Assembly: GCA_024400125.1 (NCBI GenBank)
Contig: JAKSNG010000005.1
Coordinates: forward strand, 1-64,000
Source of the DNA: Paludibacteraceae bacterium
Lineage (GTDB): Bacteria; Bacteroidota; Bacteroidia; Bacteroidales; Paludibacteraceae
DNA length: 64,000 nt
Direction of reading: 5' to 3'
Of the stretch, positions 18,057-29,659 are shown piece after piece. The notes below the pieces were generated by a model. That model was not told the DNA's origin, searched no databases, and was given only the letters and a program-made list of their open reading frames with translations. Every line of letters begins with the position of its first letter. The first letter of the stretch is position 1. The position numbers and the translations under genes were made by a program.

Positions 18057-19232
18057 ATGCCAAGTTCTAATTTCATTGACTATGTAAAAATCTATTGCCG
18101 TTCAGGAAAGGGCGGAGCGGGTTGTATGCACCTTCATCGGGCTAAATATGTTCCCAAAGGAGGTCCAGATGGCGGTGATGGCGGGCGAGGTGGTCACATC
18201 ATCCTGCAAGGCAACCGCAATCTATGGACACTATTGCACCTCAAATATCAAAAACATGTGATGGCTACCGATGGTGGCCGTGGAGGAGAAAGCCGCAGCT
18301 TTGGCAAAGATGGAGAAGACCGCATTATTGAGGTACCGTGTGGTACTGTGGTATATGATGGCGATACTGGTGAATGGCTTTCCGAAGTCAAAGAACATGG
18401 TCAACGCATCATCCTATTGAAAGGCGGTCGTGGAGGTTTAGGCAACTGGCATTTCCGTACTGCAACCAATCAAACTCCTCGTTATGCCCAACCAGGAGAG
18501 CCTTGCGAGGAACGCAATATCATTCTGCAACTCAAAGTATTAGCCGATGTGGGGTTGGTGGGTTTCCCGAATGCAGGAAAATCTACCCTTCTCTCTGTCG
18601 TATCTGCCGCTAAACCTGAAATTGCAGATTACCCATTCACTACACTCGTCCCGAATTTGGGCATTGTAGGATACCGCGATGGTCAATCGTTCTGCATGGC
18701 AGATATACCTGGAATCATAGAAGGTGCCAGCGAAGGCAAAGGTTTAGGTCTGCGTTTTTTGCGACACATAGAACGCAATGCTGTGCTCTTGTTTATGGTT
18801 CCTGCGACCACAGATAATGTCGAAAAAGAATACAAAATCTTACTCTCCGAATTGGAGAAATACAACCCTCAATTACTCACTAAAGCCCGTATTTTAGCCA
18901 TTTCCAAATGCGATACAATTGAAGACGCTGAACTCAAAAAATTGGACAAGAAATGTGCCAAATTGGAGCAAAAATTAGGCTTACCCATTGTTCTACTTTC
19001 ATCCGTTAGCGGATTGGGTGTAGCAGAACTAAAAGACAAATTGTGGGAAGAGTTGAACAAAGAACAAAATCAAGTCATTGAAATCTCACACGCGCCAATT
19101 GATGTGACGATGCGCGAATCTAATGAGGATGTTCAAGAGGAAGATGAACCAAAAACAATTTACCTGAACGAAGTAGAGGAAGAGTGGGATCTCAACAAAT
19201 ACAAGGGAATCGGATGGGATGATCAAGAATAA
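18057..19232 (+). CDS. obgE: GTPase Obg
   Basis: The protein has 391 residues. The Gly-rich Obg fold is at the N-terminus (residues 1-160, with [13 protein letters not shown]). The GTPase domain has G1 [10 protein letters not shown]3 DIPGIIEGA and G4 SKCD, and an acidic C-terminal tail follows. Obg acts in 50S ribosome assembly and stress signalling. The last 14 bases overlap the start of the ClC channel gene in another frame. Confidence 0.97.
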   Translation: MPSSNFIDYVKIYCRSGKGGAGCMHLHRAKYVPKGGPDGGDGGRGGHIILQGNRNLWTLLHLKYQKHVMATDGGRGGESRSFGKDGEDRIIEVPCGTVVYDGDTGEWLSEVKEHGQRIILLKGGRGGLGNWHFRTATNQTPRYAQPGEPCEERNIILQLKVLADVGLVGFPNAGKSTLLSVVSAAKPEIADYPFTTLVPNLGIVGYRDGQSFCMADIPGIIEGASEGKGLGLRFLRHIERNAVLLFMVPATTDNVEKEYKILLSELEKYNPQLLTKARILAISKCDTIEDAELKKLDKKCAKLEQKLGLPIVLLSSVSGLGVAELKDKLWEELNKEQNQVIEISHAPIDVTMRESNEDVQEEDEPKTIYLNEVEEEWDLNKYKGIGWDDQE

Positions 19233-21000
19233 GCCCATATACGATATATGCATTGAGTGGCGTGAGCGACACATCAATGAGAAACAGTTAGTTCTGATTC
19301 TCAGTTTCTTTGTAGGTGTATTATCAGCCTTAGCCGCAGCTCTACTAAAGCAACTGATTCATCTCATCCGGTACTTCGTTGAGCACGTATTGGTCACTGG
19401 AGAAAATACAATTTGGTATTTTATCTGTCCAATGATAGGTATTGCATTGGCTGCGATGTTTGTGCGCTTTGTCGTCAAAGACGACATTTCACATGGTATT
19501 ACCAAAATTCTCTATGCCATCGCTCAACGCAAATCAATCATCAAGCTGCACAATACATGGTCATCTATCGTTGGGTCTGCCATCACCATCGGTTTTGGAG
19601 GATCTGTCGGAGCAGAGGCACCTATAGTCTTAACTGGAGCAGCTATCGGCAGCAACCTTGCCAAATTATTCCGTCTTGATCAAAAAACGATGATGTTGAT
19701 GATTGGTTGCGGTGCTGCAGGAGCTATTGGAGGTATTTTTGAAGCCCCCATAGCAGGTCTTGTTTTTACCCTTGAAGTGCTGATGATGGATTTGACGATG
19801 ACCTCTGTAGCGCCTTTACTCATCTCATCCGTCACAGCCACTGTCATATCTTATGTATTCAATGGTACAGAGCCCATGTTTGCGTTGCAAACAGTTGAGC
19901 CATTTGCTATTGAGCGTATTCCATGGTATATTTTATTAGGAATAGTTTGTGGTTTTATATCCCTTTACTTCATCCGCTCCATGAATTCGTTAGAGCAATG
20001 GTTCAAACGCGCCGTACAGACTTGGTGGATTAAAGTGATACTCGGTGGCATCACTTTAGGATTACTCATCTATCTTTTTCCGCCACTATACGGAGAAGGA
20101 TATGACGTAATCATTCAACTCATCAATGGAGACTCTTCATCTGCATTTGCCATGAGTCCAATTGCTCAATGGGGCACAGGGATGTGGATTATTGTTGCCT
20201 ACTTTATAGGCATTGTTTTGCTCAAAATTGTAGCCTCTGTTGCCACCAACGGAGGAGGTGGTGTGGGTGGTATTTTTGCACCATCGTTGTTTATGGGTGC
20301 TCTGGTTGGATTCATTACAGCGCGCATACTTAATATCTTAGGCATAACAGTTCCTGAGACCAACTTCGCTTTGGTGGGGATGTCTGGTTTAATGTCAGGC
20401 GTGATGCATGCACCTTTAACGGGTATATTCTTGATTGCAGAATTAACCGGAGGATATCATTTATTCCTACCTTTGATGATTGTTTCAATCAGTTCGTTCC
20501 TTGTTATAAAACTCTTCGAGCAGCATAGTCTATATGCTATGCGATTAGCTCAAAAAGGCGAACTTATCACCCATAACAAAGACCGCTCTGTCTTAACGTT
20601 GTTAAAGATGGATAACGTGCTTGAGACAGACTTAATCACTGTTACTCCAGAAATGACATTGGGTGAACTTATTAAAGTCATATCAAGTAGTAAACGAAAT
20701 ATCTTCCCTGTCGTTGATAAATCCGGCAAGTTCAAGGGGGTACTACTGTTGGACGAGATACGCAATATCATGTTCCAACCTCGTCTATACGAACGTTTCA
20801 CGGTTCGTGATTTAATGAACTCACCCCAAGCATTACTCACGCATGACATGACGATGGATAAAGTGATGGAGATATTTGAAGACACTGGGGCATGGAATCT
20901 GCCCGTAGTAGATAATCACAAGAAATATATAGGGTTTGTGTCCAAGTCAAAGATTTTTGAATCCTATCGACATGTGCTTGTACACTTCTCCGAAGAATAA
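19219..21000 (+). CDS. ClC-type chloride channel/transporter with CBS pair
   Basis: The protein has 593 residues. The membrane part (about 25-440) has about ten hydrophobic segments and the ClC ion-path motifs GSVGAEAP near residue 135, [11 protein letters not shown] near 350 and a later [13 protein letters not shown]. The Glu of the second motif position is kept. Two CBS domains follow (about 470-530 and 535-590, with [13 protein letters not shown] and [13 protein letters not shown]), which in this family bind adenine nucleotides and tune gating. The start overlaps obgE by 14 bp, suggesting translational coupling. Whether it is a channel or a proton antiporter cannot be told. Confidence 0.92.
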   Translation: MIKNKPIYDICIEWRERHINEKQLVLILSFFVGVLSALAAALLKQLIHLIRYFVEHVLVTGENTIWYFICPMIGIALAAMFVRFVVKDDISHGITKILYAIAQRKSIIKLHNTWSSIVGSAITIGFGGSVGAEAPIVLTGAAIGSNLAKLFRLDQKTMMLMIGCGAAGAIGGIFEAPIAGLVFTLEVLMMDLTMTSVAPLLISSVTATVISYVFNGTEPMFALQTVEPFAIERIPWYILLGIVCGFISLYFIRSMNSLEQWFKRAVQTWWIKVILGGITLGLLIYLFPPLYGEGYDVIIQLINGDSSSAFAMSPIAQWGTGMWIIVAYFIGIVLLKIVASVATNGGGGVGGIFAPSLFMGALVGFITARILNILGITVPETNFALVGMSGLMSGVMHAPLTGIFLIAELTGGYHLFLPLMIVSISSFLVIKLFEQHSLYAMRLAQKGELITHNKDRSVLTLLKMDNVLETDLITVTPEMTLGELIKVISSSKRNIFPVVDKSGKFKGVLLLDEIRNIMFQPRLYERFTVRDLMNSPQALLTHDMTMDKVMEIFEDTGAWNLPVVDNHKKYIGFVSKSKIFESYRHVLVHFSEE

Positions 21001-21006
21001 TGACCT

Positions 21007-21954
21007 ATGAAAATCATCGTTGACACATCATTACCACAAGAATGGATGTCTCCATTGCTGACACTATCGTCACGCGATGTGCAATTGGTACATTGGGGCG
21101 AAAAGCAATGGCAAGATGCGGATGTTTTGATGAGCAACTTCTATATGAAAGTAACAAAGGAAGTTCTCAATCAATTGCCCAACCTCAAACTTATCACACA
21201 ATTTGGTGTTGGATATGACAACATTGATGTGACCGCATGCCAAGAAAGAGGGGTCATTGTTACGAACACGCCACAACCTGTCATTGAACCCACAGCAGAA
21301 CTCTGCATGGCTTTGATTATGGGTGTAGCAAGACGAACTGCAGAGTTAGACAGGACAATCCGTAATAATCAGGTTGAATTTGGTTTACTCAAAAACTTGG
21401 GGACATCTTTATATGGTAAGACTTTAGGAATTGTTGGTTTAGGAAACATCGGCCGCTCGGTGGCTCGACGCGCTATAGCATGTGGGATGAAGATTATCTA
21501 TCACAATCGCAAACCAGTATCAGATGAAGTATTACGCGCATGCCAGATTACTGCGGAATATGTACCATTGGAGCATTTACTACAAACGGCAGATTTTGTG
21601 AGCCTTAACCTACCCTATAGTACAGAAGTGAGACATCTGATTGGTGAACGCGAATTCAAAATGATGAAGCCGAGTGCTTTCCTCATCAACACCGCGCGCG
21701 GTGCACATGTGGACGAAGATGCGTTGATTAGCGCATTGAAACACGGAGAAATCGCTGGTGCCGCATTGGATGTTTATGAACATGAACCTCAAATATCTGA
21801 GGGACTCAAAGAGTTACCTAATGTATTGATGGTCCCACATGTGGGTACAGGAACGTGGGAAGGGCGAAAAGCCATGTGCGATGCCATATTAGATAACATC
21901 ATCGCGTTTATAGAAAAAGATTACACACGTATGACGATAGTAAATTCATTTTGA
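21007..21954 (+). CDS. D-2-hydroxyacid dehydrogenase, NAD-dependent
   Basis: The protein has 315 residues. The Rossmann motif GLGNIGRS is near residue 143. The catalytic residues of the family are present: Arg in [10 protein letters not shown] near 232, Glu in YEHEPQ near 261 and His in PHVGTG near 280. The closest groups are the phosphoglycerate/hydroxypyruvate dehydrogenases, but the ACT domain of many SerA proteins is absent, so I do not call serA. It begins 6 bp after the ClC gene and is 19 bp before pepT. Confidence 0.9.
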   Translation: MKIIVDTSLPQEWMSPLLTLSSRDVQLVHWGEKQWQDADVLMSNFYMKVTKEVLNQLPNLKLITQFGVGYDNIDVTACQERGVIVTNTPQPVIEPTAELCMALIMGVARRTAELDRTIRNNQVEFGLLKNLGTSLYGKTLGIVGLGNIGRSVARRAIACGMKIIYHNRKPVSDEVLRACQITAEYVPLEHLLQTADFVSLNLPYSTEVRHLIGEREFKMMKPSAFLINTARGAHVDEDALISALKHGEIAGAALDVYEHEPQISEGLKELPNVLMVPHVGTGTWEGRKAMCDAILDNIIAFIEKDYTRMTIVNSF

Positions 21955-21973
21955 TACCTTAAATACAAAAAAC

Positions 21974-23179
21974 ATGAATATAGTAGATCGATTTTTGAAG
22001 TACGTCAGTTTTTGTACCACTTCCGATGAAGAGACAAATCTGACCCCATCAACACCAGGTCAAATGGAGTTTGCGCAATATCTTGCAGATGAACTGCGAG
22101 AAATAGGGATGCAAGACGTGGACTTAGACACCAATGGCTACATTATGGCAACCCTACCCGCCAATGTGGAAGGAAAACCGACCATCGGTTTTATTGCCCA
22201 CATGGACACATCGCCTGACGCAAGCGGTAAACATGTTTCTCCACGTATCGTTAAGAATTATGACGGGAAAGACATCCCTCTGAGCGAAGGTATTATACTT
22301 GAAACAAGCAAATATCCAGAGATACTCAAATATATAGGACAAGACATTATTGTAACCAATGGAAAAACACTTCTTGGTGCAGATGACAAAGCCGGTTTAG
22401 CAGAGATCGTAACGGCTTGCGAGTATCTCATCCAACACCCTGATATTCAACATGGTAAGATTCGTGTAGGTTTTACTCCAGATGAAGAAATTGGACAAGG
22501 GGCAGACCACTTTGACGTAAAAAAGTTCGGTTGCGATTTTGCCTATACGATGGATGGCGGGGCAATTGGTGAGTTGGAATATGAAAATTTCAATGCAGCA
22601 TCCTGCAAAATAACCATCCACGGCACGAATGTACATCCAGGTTACGGATACCACAAAATGGTCAATTCGATGCGTATTGCATTCCAAATAGCCGTTATGT
22701 TACCGCGTTGGGAAACTCCAGAGCACACTCAAGGATATGAAGGATTTTACCATTTAATTGGTATGAATGGGTCTGTAGAAGAAACAACACTCAATTATAT
22801 CATACGTGACCATGACCATGTGCGTTTTGAGAGTCGCAAGCGTGAAATGGAACATTTGGTGCGAAAAGTCAATCGTGAATATGGTGAGGGAACCGCAGAA
22901 ATTGTATTGCGCGACCAATACTATAACATGCGAGAGAAGGTTGAACCAGTTATGCATATTGTCACCCTTGTAGAGGAGGCGATGACGGCAGTTGGAATCA
23001 CGCCTAAAGTACAACCTATTCGTGGAGGAACAGATGGTGCGAGATTGAGTTTTGAAGGTCTTCCATGTCCAAACATTTTTGCTGGTGGAGAGAATTTCCA
23101 CAGCCGTTATGAATATCTTCCTATTCCATCTATGGAAGCAGCTATGCAAGTAATCCTTAAAATTATACAACTATGTTAA
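21974..23179 (+). CDS. pepT: Peptidase T (tripeptide aminopeptidase)
   Basis: The protein has 401 residues, a cytosolic zinc enzyme of family M20B that removes the N-terminal residue of tripeptides. Dinuclear zinc motifs are intact: HMDTSPD near residue 78, [10 protein letters not shown] near 137 and TPDEEIGQG near 173. The C-terminal [10 protein letters not shown] carries the last ligand. The stop overlaps the gcvT start by 7 bp. Confidence 0.95.
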   Translation: MNIVDRFLKYVSFCTTSDEETNLTPSTPGQMEFAQYLADELREIGMQDVDLDTNGYIMATLPANVEGKPTIGFIAHMDTSPDASGKHVSPRIVKNYDGKDIPLSEGIILETSKYPEILKYIGQDIIVTNGKTLLGADDKAGLAEIVTACEYLIQHPDIQHGKIRVGFTPDEEIGQGADHFDVKKFGCDFAYTMDGGAIGELEYENFNAASCKITIHGTNVHPGYGYHKMVNSMRIAFQIAVMLPRWETPEHTQGYEGFYHLIGMNGSVEETTLNYIIRDHDHVRFESRKREMEHLVRKVNREYGEGTAEIVLRDQYYNMREKVEPVMHIVTLVEEAMTAVGITPKVQPIRGGTDGARLSFEGLPCPNIFAGGENFHSRYEYLPIPSMEAAMQVILKIIQLC

Positions 23180-24261
23180 AAACAACTCCATTTACAGACA
23201 TCCATATTGCGCTTGGTGCGCGTATGGCAGAATTTGCAGGTTTTAATATGCCTATTCAATACCCTACTGGTATTCAAGAAGAGCATCGTATCGTACGTGA
23301 AGGCGTCGGTGTATTCGATGTAAGTCACATGGGCGAGTTCTGGGTAAAAGGCGAAAAAGCCTTAGACTTTCTACAGTACATAACCACCAATGATGTCAGC
23401 AAACTGGATGCAGGGAAAGCACAGTACACCTGTTTTCCTAATGGGAAAGGTGGTATTGTAGATGATCTCATCATCTATAAATATTCGACAACCAAATACC
23501 TGTTAGTCGTTAATGCTGGCAATATTGACAAAGATTGGGCTTGGGTCAACGCACAACGAGAAGCCAATTTAGCAACTTATACAGAAGTCTCTTTAGAGAA
23601 CGCTTCAGATAAGTATGGTCAGTTAGCCGTTCAAGGTCCAAGAGCGACAGAGATGTTGCAAAAATTGACAGATGCCGATTTGAGTGCAATACCTTATTAT
23701 GCATTCCGCGAATGGTCTTTTGCAGGAGTGCAAGGCGTTATTTTAAGCAACACTGGATATACAGGAGCTGGTGGTTTTGAGCTTTATTTCAAGAAAGAGG
23801 ACGGCAAACAAATATGGGATGCTCTCTTTGAAGTAGGAAAAGAGTATGGTTTAGCTCCGATTGGTTTAGGTGCTCGTGATAGTCTGCGCCTTGAAAAATG
23901 GTATTGTCTTTATGGGCATGATATTGATGATGAACACTCGCCCCTTGAGGCTGGTTTAGGATGGATTACTAAATTCGATGCCAAAGACTTCATTGACAAG
24001 GAGTTCTTGTTAAAGCAGAAATCCGAAGGACTGACTCGCAAGCTCGTTCATTTTGAATGTCAAGAGCGCGCTATTCCACGTAATGGATACGAAATTTGTG
24101 ATGCAGAAGGTAACACCATTGGTAATGTAACATCCGGTATTATGATACCAACAACCAAAGTCGGTATCGGAATGGGATATGTTCAAATTGCATTTGCCAA
24201 GAAAGAGACCATTATCTATATTAAAATCCGCGAAAAACTATCCCCCGCGAAGATTGTGTAA
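23173..24261 (+). CDS. gcvT: Aminomethyltransferase, glycine cleavage T protein
   Basis: The protein has 362 residues. It moves the methylene group from the H-protein aminomethyl-lipoyl arm to tetrahydrofolate. The folate-binding fold is shown by [12 protein letters not shown] near 50, [13 protein letters not shown] near 195 and [17 protein letters not shown] near 235. Other glycine cleavage genes are not in the window. It ends the run that starts at adk and is followed by a terminator. Confidence 0.97.
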   Translation: MLKTTPFTDIHIALGARMAEFAGFNMPIQYPTGIQEEHRIVREGVGVFDVSHMGEFWVKGEKALDFLQYITTNDVSKLDAGKAQYTCFPNGKGGIVDDLIIYKYSTTKYLLVVNAGNIDKDWAWVNAQREANLATYTEVSLENASDKYGQLAVQGPRATEMLQKLTDADLSAIPYYAFREWSFAGVQGVILSNTGYTGAGGFELYFKKEDGKQIWDALFEVGKEYGLAPIGLGARDSLRLEKWYCLYGHDIDDEHSPLEAGLGWITKFDAKDFIDKEFLLKQKSEGLTRKLVHFECQERAIPRNGYEICDAEGNTIGNVTSGIMIPTTKVGIGMGYVQIAFAKKETIIYIKIREKLSPAKIV

Positions 24262-24284
24262 CGAAATTTCCTGATTATTATAGA

Positions 24285-24322
24285 GAAAAAGTGCAGAAAA
24301 CAACAAATTCTGCACTTTTTCT
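24285..24322 (+). terminator. Terminator after gcvT, probably bidirectional
   Basis: The stem GAAAAAGTGCAGAA / TTCTGCACTTTTTC with a 9-base loop, T-rich on the right and A-rich on the left, lies 24 bases after the gcvT stop. Confidence 0.88.
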
Positions 24323-24328
24323 GTATAT

Positions 24329-24373
24329 ATATTTGCATATATGCAAAAAAAGTTGTAACTTTGCGCGCTTTTT
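24329..24373 (+). promoter_or_regulatory. Promoter of glycan unit 1 (copy A of a 45-bp repeat)
   Basis: TTTG at 24332-24335 and TAACTTTG at 24356-24363 with a 20-base spacer form a canonical promoter. The palindrome TTGCATATATGCAA overlaps the -33 box. All 45 bases recur at 35176-35220 with one mismatch. Confidence 0.8.
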
Positions 24374-24389
24374 TAAAAACAACACTAAT

Positions 24390-25685
24390 ATGAAATTAGA
24401 AGACAGAGTTATTGCGGTTGTAGGTCTTGGTTATGTAGGACTTCCGCTTGCTATTGAGTATGGCAAAAAGTATCGTGTAATTGGTTTTGATGTTTTCAAA
24501 GCTCGTGTAGAAGAATTAGAGCGTGGAGAAGACCACACGTTAGAAGCTGACCTTGTTGGTATGAAGCAGGCATGCGACACATTTAAGTCAACGGGTAAAA
24601 TCGGTTTGACGTTTACTTGCAACCCTGAAGACTTGAAGCAAGTTAACACATACATTGTGACCGTTCCCACTCCAATTGACCGTTTCAACAATCCAGATTT
24701 AACTCCATTATTGAAAGCATCCGAGACGATTGGTAAGACTCTCAATCGCGGCGACATTGTCATTTATGAGTCCACCGTCTATCCTGGTTGTACGGAAGAA
24801 GATTGTGTGCCAGTTCTAGAAAAGAATTCCGGATTAAAATTCAATCAAGATTTCTTCTGCGGTTATAGTCCCGAACGAATCAACCCTGGAGACAAAGTCA
24901 ACACATTAACAAAGATTAAGAAAATCACTTCCGGTTCAACACCAGAAGTAGCAGATCTTGTAGATGCTATGTACAATTCTATTTTGCAGAATGGTACTCA
25001 TCGTGCTCCTAACATGAAAGTAGCAGAAGCTGCCAAAGCAGTAGAGAATAGCCAACGCGACGTTAACATTTCTTTTATGAACGAGTTAGCACTTATCTGC
25101 GACCGCGTAGGTATTGATACGAATGATGTTATTGAGGCTGCTGGCACGAAATGGAACTTCCTCAAGTATCGTCCAGGATTGGTAGGCGGACATTGTATCT
25201 CTGTTGATCCGTACTACTTAGCACATAAAGCCAAATCATTAGGTTATGATCCTCAAGTTATTCTTTCGGGACGCGCTGTCAACAACTCCATTGCCAAATT
25301 TATTGCAGACAAGACTCTCAAGTTGATGATTCAAAAAGACCATAAGATTAAAGATGCCAATGTGTTGATGCTTGGTGTTACTTTCAAAGAGAACTGTCCA
25401 GACTGCCGTAATACAAAAGTAGTTGATATCGCCAATGAGTTAGAGGAGTTCGGTTGTCATGTAGATATATATGATCCATGGGCTAATCCTGCTGTTGTAA
25501 AACATGAATATGGGAAAGAATTGATTCCCGCCATTGATCCAGACAAACAATATGCTGCCGTCATTGCATGTGTTAGTCACGAACAATTCATGACTTTTGA
25601 TTTCAAAAAATATCGTGATCAAGGTGCTGTTATTTTTGATGTAAAGAACTTTGTAGATCGCACCTTAGTAGATGGTCGATTATAA
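24390..25685 (+). CDS. UDP-sugar 6-dehydrogenase, TviB/WbpA/WbpO-like
   Basis: The protein has 431 residues from the ATG of MKLEDRV; the frame stays open upstream across the promoter. The family oxidises C6 of UDP-HexNAc (or UDP-Glc) to the uronic acid with two NAD. The NAD motif is GLGYVGLP at residues 10-17 and the catalytic cysteine is in GGHCISVDPYY near 265. The FDVFKARVEEL...GEDHTLE segment is like TviB-type UDP-GlcNAc/GalNAc dehydrogenases. It heads glycan unit 1; a second, different dehydrogenase follows. Confidence 0.9.
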   Translation: MKLEDRVIAVVGLGYVGLPLAIEYGKKYRVIGFDVFKARVEELERGEDHTLEADLVGMKQACDTFKSTGKIGLTFTCNPEDLKQVNTYIVTVPTPIDRFNNPDLTPLLKASETIGKTLNRGDIVIYESTVYPGCTEEDCVPVLEKNSGLKFNQDFFCGYSPERINPGDKVNTLTKIKKITSGSTPEVADLVDAMYNSILQNGTHRAPNMKVAEAAKAVENSQRDVNISFMNELALICDRVGIDTNDVIEAAGTKWNFLKYRPGLVGGHCISVDPYYLAHKAKSLGYDPQVILSGRAVNNSIAKFIADKTLKLMIQKDHKIKDANVLMLGVTFKENCPDCRNTKVVDIANELEEFGCHVDIYDPWANPAVVKHEYGKELIPAIDPDKQYAAVIACVSHEQFMTFDFKKYRDQGAVIFDVKNFVDRTLVDGRL

Positions 25686-25723
25686 ACAAAAAATAGCACT
25701 CACGTAGCACAAACATAGATACA

Positions 25724-26983
25724 ATGAAAATAGCAGTAGCAGGAACAGGATATGTTGGGTTGTCATTGGCAACATTATTGGCGCAGCACAATGAAGTTGT
25801 GGCTGTAGATGTGATACCTGAACGTGTAGATAAACTTAATCATAAACAATCCACTATTCAGGATGATTACATTGAGAAATATTTAGCGGGGCAAGACGCA
25901 GAAGGTCATTCTATCGCGCTTAATCTTACAGCGACTTTGGATGCATCAACGGCATATCGTGATGCAGATTTTGTAGTTATTGCAACTCCGACTAATTACG
26001 ACCCTCAGAAAAACTTCTTCGACACCTCATCCATTGAGAATGTCATTCAATTGGTATTGGATTCGGGATCGCATGCTGTAATGGTAATTAAATCGACCAT
26101 TCCTGTTGGTTACACAGAGCACCTACTTGAGCGTTTTGGAGATATCAATGTACTTTTCTTCCCAGAATTTTTGCGTGAATCCAAGGCGTTGTATGACAAT
26201 CTTTATCCATCTCGCATTATAGCAGGTATTCCAAAAGAGAAGAAAGAGCAATTGATGCATAGCGCTCAGGTCTTTGCTCAACTGCTACAAGAAGGTGCTA
26301 TTAAGAAAGATATCGAGACCCTGTATATGGGTGCTACAGAAGCAGAAGCAGTCAAATTATTTGCCAACACGTATTTAGCATTACGCGTTAGTTACTTCAA
26401 CGAATTAGACACTTATGCAGAGATGAAAGGTTTAAGCACGCAAGATATCATTGATGGAGTATGCTTAGACCCACGTATTGGATCGCATTATAACAATCCA
26501 TCTTTTGGATATGGCGGATATTGTTTGCCTAAAGACACCAAACAACTATTGGCGAATTATCAAGATGTGCCAGAGAATATCATTGAAGCCATTGTTGAGA
26601 GTAATCGTACACGAAAGGATTTTATTGCTGACCGCGTATTGCAGAAAGCTGGTTGGTATAGTTATTCAGAGCACAATCAATACACTCCTGATCAAAAGCC
26701 TTGTACGATTGGAGTATATCGTCTAACGATGAAATCCAATTCGGATAACTTCCGTCAAAGTTCCATACAAGGAATAATGAAACGCATCAAAGCCAAAGGA
26801 GCTCAAGTGATTATATATGAGCCCACCCTACCCGATGGTTCAACTTTCTTTGGCTCATTAGTAGTAAATGACATGGACGCATTCAAAGCGCAGTCACAAG
26901 CTATTATTGCTAATCGATATGATGTAGCACTAAACGACGTACAAGATAAAGTTTATACACGCGACATTTTCCGTCGCGACTAA
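25724..26983 (+). CDS. UDP-glucose 6-dehydrogenase-like protein
   Basis: The protein has 419 residues. The NAD motif is GTGYVGLS at residues 7-14 and the catalytic cysteine is in [14 protein letters not shown] near 265. The short length and [14 protein letters not shown] segment fit Ugd-type enzymes making UDP-glucuronate. The C-terminal extension after residue ~390 is slightly long. With the gene before it, the unit encodes two nucleotide-sugar dehydrogenases, so two kinds of uronic acid are plausible. Confidence 0.9.
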   Translation: MKIAVAGTGYVGLSLATLLAQHNEVVAVDVIPERVDKLNHKQSTIQDDYIEKYLAGQDAEGHSIALNLTATLDASTAYRDADFVVIATPTNYDPQKNFFDTSSIENVIQLVLDSGSHAVMVIKSTIPVGYTEHLLERFGDINVLFFPEFLRESKALYDNLYPSRIIAGIPKEKKEQLMHSAQVFAQLLQEGAIKKDIETLYMGATEAEAVKLFANTYLALRVSYFNELDTYAEMKGLSTQDIIDGVCLDPRIGSHYNNPSFGYGGYCLPKDTKQLLANYQDVPENIIEAIVESNRTRKDFIADRVLQKAGWYSYSEHNQYTPDQKPCTIGVYRLTMKSNSDNFRQSSIQGIMKRIKAKGAQVIIYEPTLPDGSTFFGSLVVNDMDAFKAQSQAIIANRYDVALNDVQDKVYTRDIFRRD

Positions 26984-26994
26984 TTTTAATCAAT

Positions 26995-28086
26995 ATGCAA
27001 GACAATAAAAGCAGCGAACAAAACAACGTAGCAAATCAGCAGCCAATGATTGATTTGAAGGCATTATGGAACAGATTATGGGATAATCGAAAAATTTTCT
27101 ATTGGGTTCTTCCAATCACACTTGTAGTTAGCAGTGCCCTCATTCTATGTGTGCCTAAGACATACGAATGTACCATCATATTGGCACCAGAATCGCAAGA
27201 CACAAAAAGTAACTCTTTAGCCTCTCTTGCATCTTCTTTCGGCTTTAGCAACTTAGGTGGGTTGATGGCAGAAGATGCCATCAATTCAGCCATTTATCCA
27301 GAGGTATTAGCTTCTCCAGATTTTATTATGCGCTTGTTTGATACCCCTGTTTCTACTATTGATGGTGGGTATAAAGGAACTTACTATAACTACCTTAAGA
27401 CTTATCAGCATGCTCCATTTTGGAAACATGCTAAACAATGTTTTTTTAGAATGATATCTAAGAAGGACAACATAGAATATCGCAACATAGGTGGTACAGA
27501 TTCACAGAAAAACGAGTTCCTATGGTTTACAAAAGAGCAACATAGTATTATAGATGCTATAAAAGAATACATAGTATGTAATGTGGATAAAAAGACCAAT
27601 TTGGTTAGGATAACCACTACAGCTCAAGACCCTGTGGTATGCGCAATCATTGCCCAAACGATTCAAGAACAATTACAAATGTTTACCATTGCTTATCGTA
27701 CACAAAAAGCGCAAGCAGATATTGATTATTACACCACTATTATTCCTCAATCTAAAGCAGAGTATGAAGAAGCAAGTGCTCAGTACATCGCATTTGTAGA
27801 TGCTCATACTAACACCACTCAACAAAGATATAGAGTTGAGTTAAATAACTTGCAAGGTGAAATGGATACAAAATATACTGCTTATACAACGCTTCAAAAG
27901 CAACTAATGGCATCGAAAGCGAAGTTGCAAGAAAACACCCCCGTCTTTACAACCATTCAAAGCGCGAATGTTCCTCAAAGGGCAGCTAAGCCTCATCGTG
28001 CTTCATTTGTTTTATTCATGTGTATGTTAGTATTTTGTGGGATTAGCTTTTGGTTAACACGTGATTTATTTCACATCAGCCTATAA
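26995..28086 (+). CDS. Wzz/chain-length-determinant-like protein
   Basis: The protein has 363 residues. Two transmembrane helices flank a periplasmic domain: about residues 36-56 (WVLPITLVVSSALIL) and about 335-355, the second preceded by a Pro-containing VPQRAAKP segment as in Wzz/polysaccharide co-polymerases. Lys/Glu/Gln-rich helices (about 240-320) are likely coiled coil. There is no cytoplasmic tyrosine kinase domain. It likely sets polymer length together with the Wzy-like protein in the same unit. Confidence 0.85.
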   Translation: MQDNKSSEQNNVANQQPMIDLKALWNRLWDNRKIFYWVLPITLVVSSALILCVPKTYECTIILAPESQDTKSNSLASLASSFGFSNLGGLMAEDAINSAIYPEVLASPDFIMRLFDTPVSTIDGGYKGTYYNYLKTYQHAPFWKHAKQCFFRMISKKDNIEYRNIGGTDSQKNEFLWFTKEQHSIIDAIKEYIVCNVDKKTNLVRITTTAQDPVVCAIIAQTIQEQLQMFTIAYRTQKAQADIDYYTTIIPQSKAEYEEASAQYIAFVDAHTNTTQQRYRVELNNLQGEMDTKYTAYTTLQKQLMASKAKLQENTPVFTTIQSANVPQRAAKPHRASFVLFMCMLVFCGISFWLTRDLFHISL

Positions 28087-28100
28087 TAGTCGCTTTTGGC

Positions 28101-29615
28101 ATGACATCATCCCAACGCATCATAATAAATACAGCAGCGCAATACACCCGGACGGTGCTCAACGTGTGTTTATCCCTCTATTCCACACGTCTCATTTTAG
28201 CAGCTTTGGGTCAGAGCGACTATGGCATATTTAATGTGGTTGGTGGCGTTGTGGCTATGCTATCTTTTATAACAGGAGCTTTAGTTACTACAACGCAACG
28301 TTATTTGTCATTCTATCACGGCGCTAAACAAGAAGACAAGGTCTATTCTATCTTCGGGAATAGTATTTTGCTACATTTATTGATTGGTTTGTCCTTAGTT
28401 TTTTTACTTTCGGTTGGAGCACGGTGGATAACTCATTCGTATCTCAACATTGAAGATTCACGAGACAATGCTGCGATGGTTGTATATTTTGCATCGTTGT
28501 TTATGCTTTTTCTTTCATTCATTACTGCTCCATACCGAGCTTTATTTATTGCACGAGAAAACATTGTATATATATCCATTGTGGATGTTTTGGATGGTAT
28601 TTTTCGTGTAATATTAGCTATTTGGCTCACACATATCTCGTATGATCGGCTAATAACATATAGTTGTTTACTTCCATGTATCAATATTTTCAATCTATTG
28701 GCATTCGGTCTTTACGCGGTCTCTCACTTTAAGGAATGTCATTGGGTACGTTTGAAAGAATGGGATAACGAATATATAAAGCAGTTGAGTGGTTTTGCAG
28801 GGTGGACGATATACTCCACAGGATGTATTATTGCGCGTACACAAGGTTTGGCTATTATTCTCAACCGTTTCATAAATACGGTTGTCAATGCTGCATACGG
28901 AATTGCTCTTCACGTTACGAGTGCTATCAACTTTGTTGCACAATCTGTTACTAATGCCATTAATCCTCAGATTATGAAAGCAGAGGGTTCTGGTAATCGT
29001 GAACGTATGATAATATTAGCAGAGAGTGCCAGTAAGTATGCGTCATTACTTATAGCCATGGTAGCAATTCCTATCATAGCAGAGATGGATGCTATTCTAC
29101 ATTGGTGGCTTACGGATGTTCCTGAAGGTGCAAATATGTTTTGTCGATTTGTTTTAGCCGCTTCAGTATGTGATCAATTGACCATTGGCTTAGGTAGTGC
29201 TAATCAGGCTATTGGCAAGATACGAAATTATTCCATCATCGTCAATACCGTCAAAGTATTGACACTTCCAGCAGCTTGGATTTGTCTTAAATGTGGGTTA
29301 CCTGTTACATCAACCATGCTTTGTTATATTGGTTTTGAATTGCTATGTGCTATGATACGACTACCTTTTTTGAAATATACAGCAGGCATCTCTATTCGTC
29401 ATTTTGCGAAGAATGTTTTTCTTCCATTACTTTGTCCATACATCATTATGGCATCTACCAGTTGGCTTATCATTTCGTATGTAGATATTTCTTATCGCTT
29501 TGTACTGACACTCATTACGACAGCCATAGCAGGAGCTATAGTTATATGGTTCACTGCTCTGACTAAGACGGAACGTCAAATCGCGATAAAGATGATAAGT
29601 GACAAAATCAAATAA
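28101..29615 (+). CDS. Wzx-like polysaccharide flippase
   Basis: The protein has 504 residues with about 12-14 hydrophobic segments and little polar sequence between them. The N-terminal part (GQSDYGIFNVVGGVVAML and TTTQRYLSF) matches the MATE-like polysaccharide-transport family common in Bacteroidales capsule loci. It should flip lipid-linked repeat units across the inner membrane. The gene begins 14 bp after the wzz-like gene. Confidence 0.88.
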   Translation: MTSSQRIIINTAAQYTRTVLNVCLSLYSTRLILAALGQSDYGIFNVVGGVVAMLSFITGALVTTTQRYLSFYHGAKQEDKVYSIFGNSILLHLLIGLSLVFLLSVGARWITHSYLNIEDSRDNAAMVVYFASLFMLFLSFITAPYRALFIARENIVYISIVDVLDGIFRVILAIWLTHISYDRLITYSCLLPCINIFNLLAFGLYAVSHFKECHWVRLKEWDNEYIKQLSGFAGWTIYSTGCIIARTQGLAIILNRFINTVVNAAYGIALHVTSAINFVAQSVTNAINPQIMKAEGSGNRERMIILAESASKYASLLIAMVAIPIIAEMDAILHWWLTDVPEGANMFCRFVLAASVCDQLTIGLGSANQAIGKIRNYSIIVNTVKVLTLPAAWICLKCGLPVTSTMLCYIGFELLCAMIRLPFLKYTAGISIRHFAKNVFLPLLCPYIIMASTSWLIISYVDISYRFVLTLITTAIAGAIVIWFTALTKTERQIAIKMISDKIK

Positions 29616-29659
29616 TTGATATATAATAGAATTACCAAGACATATAATCGTAGATAGGA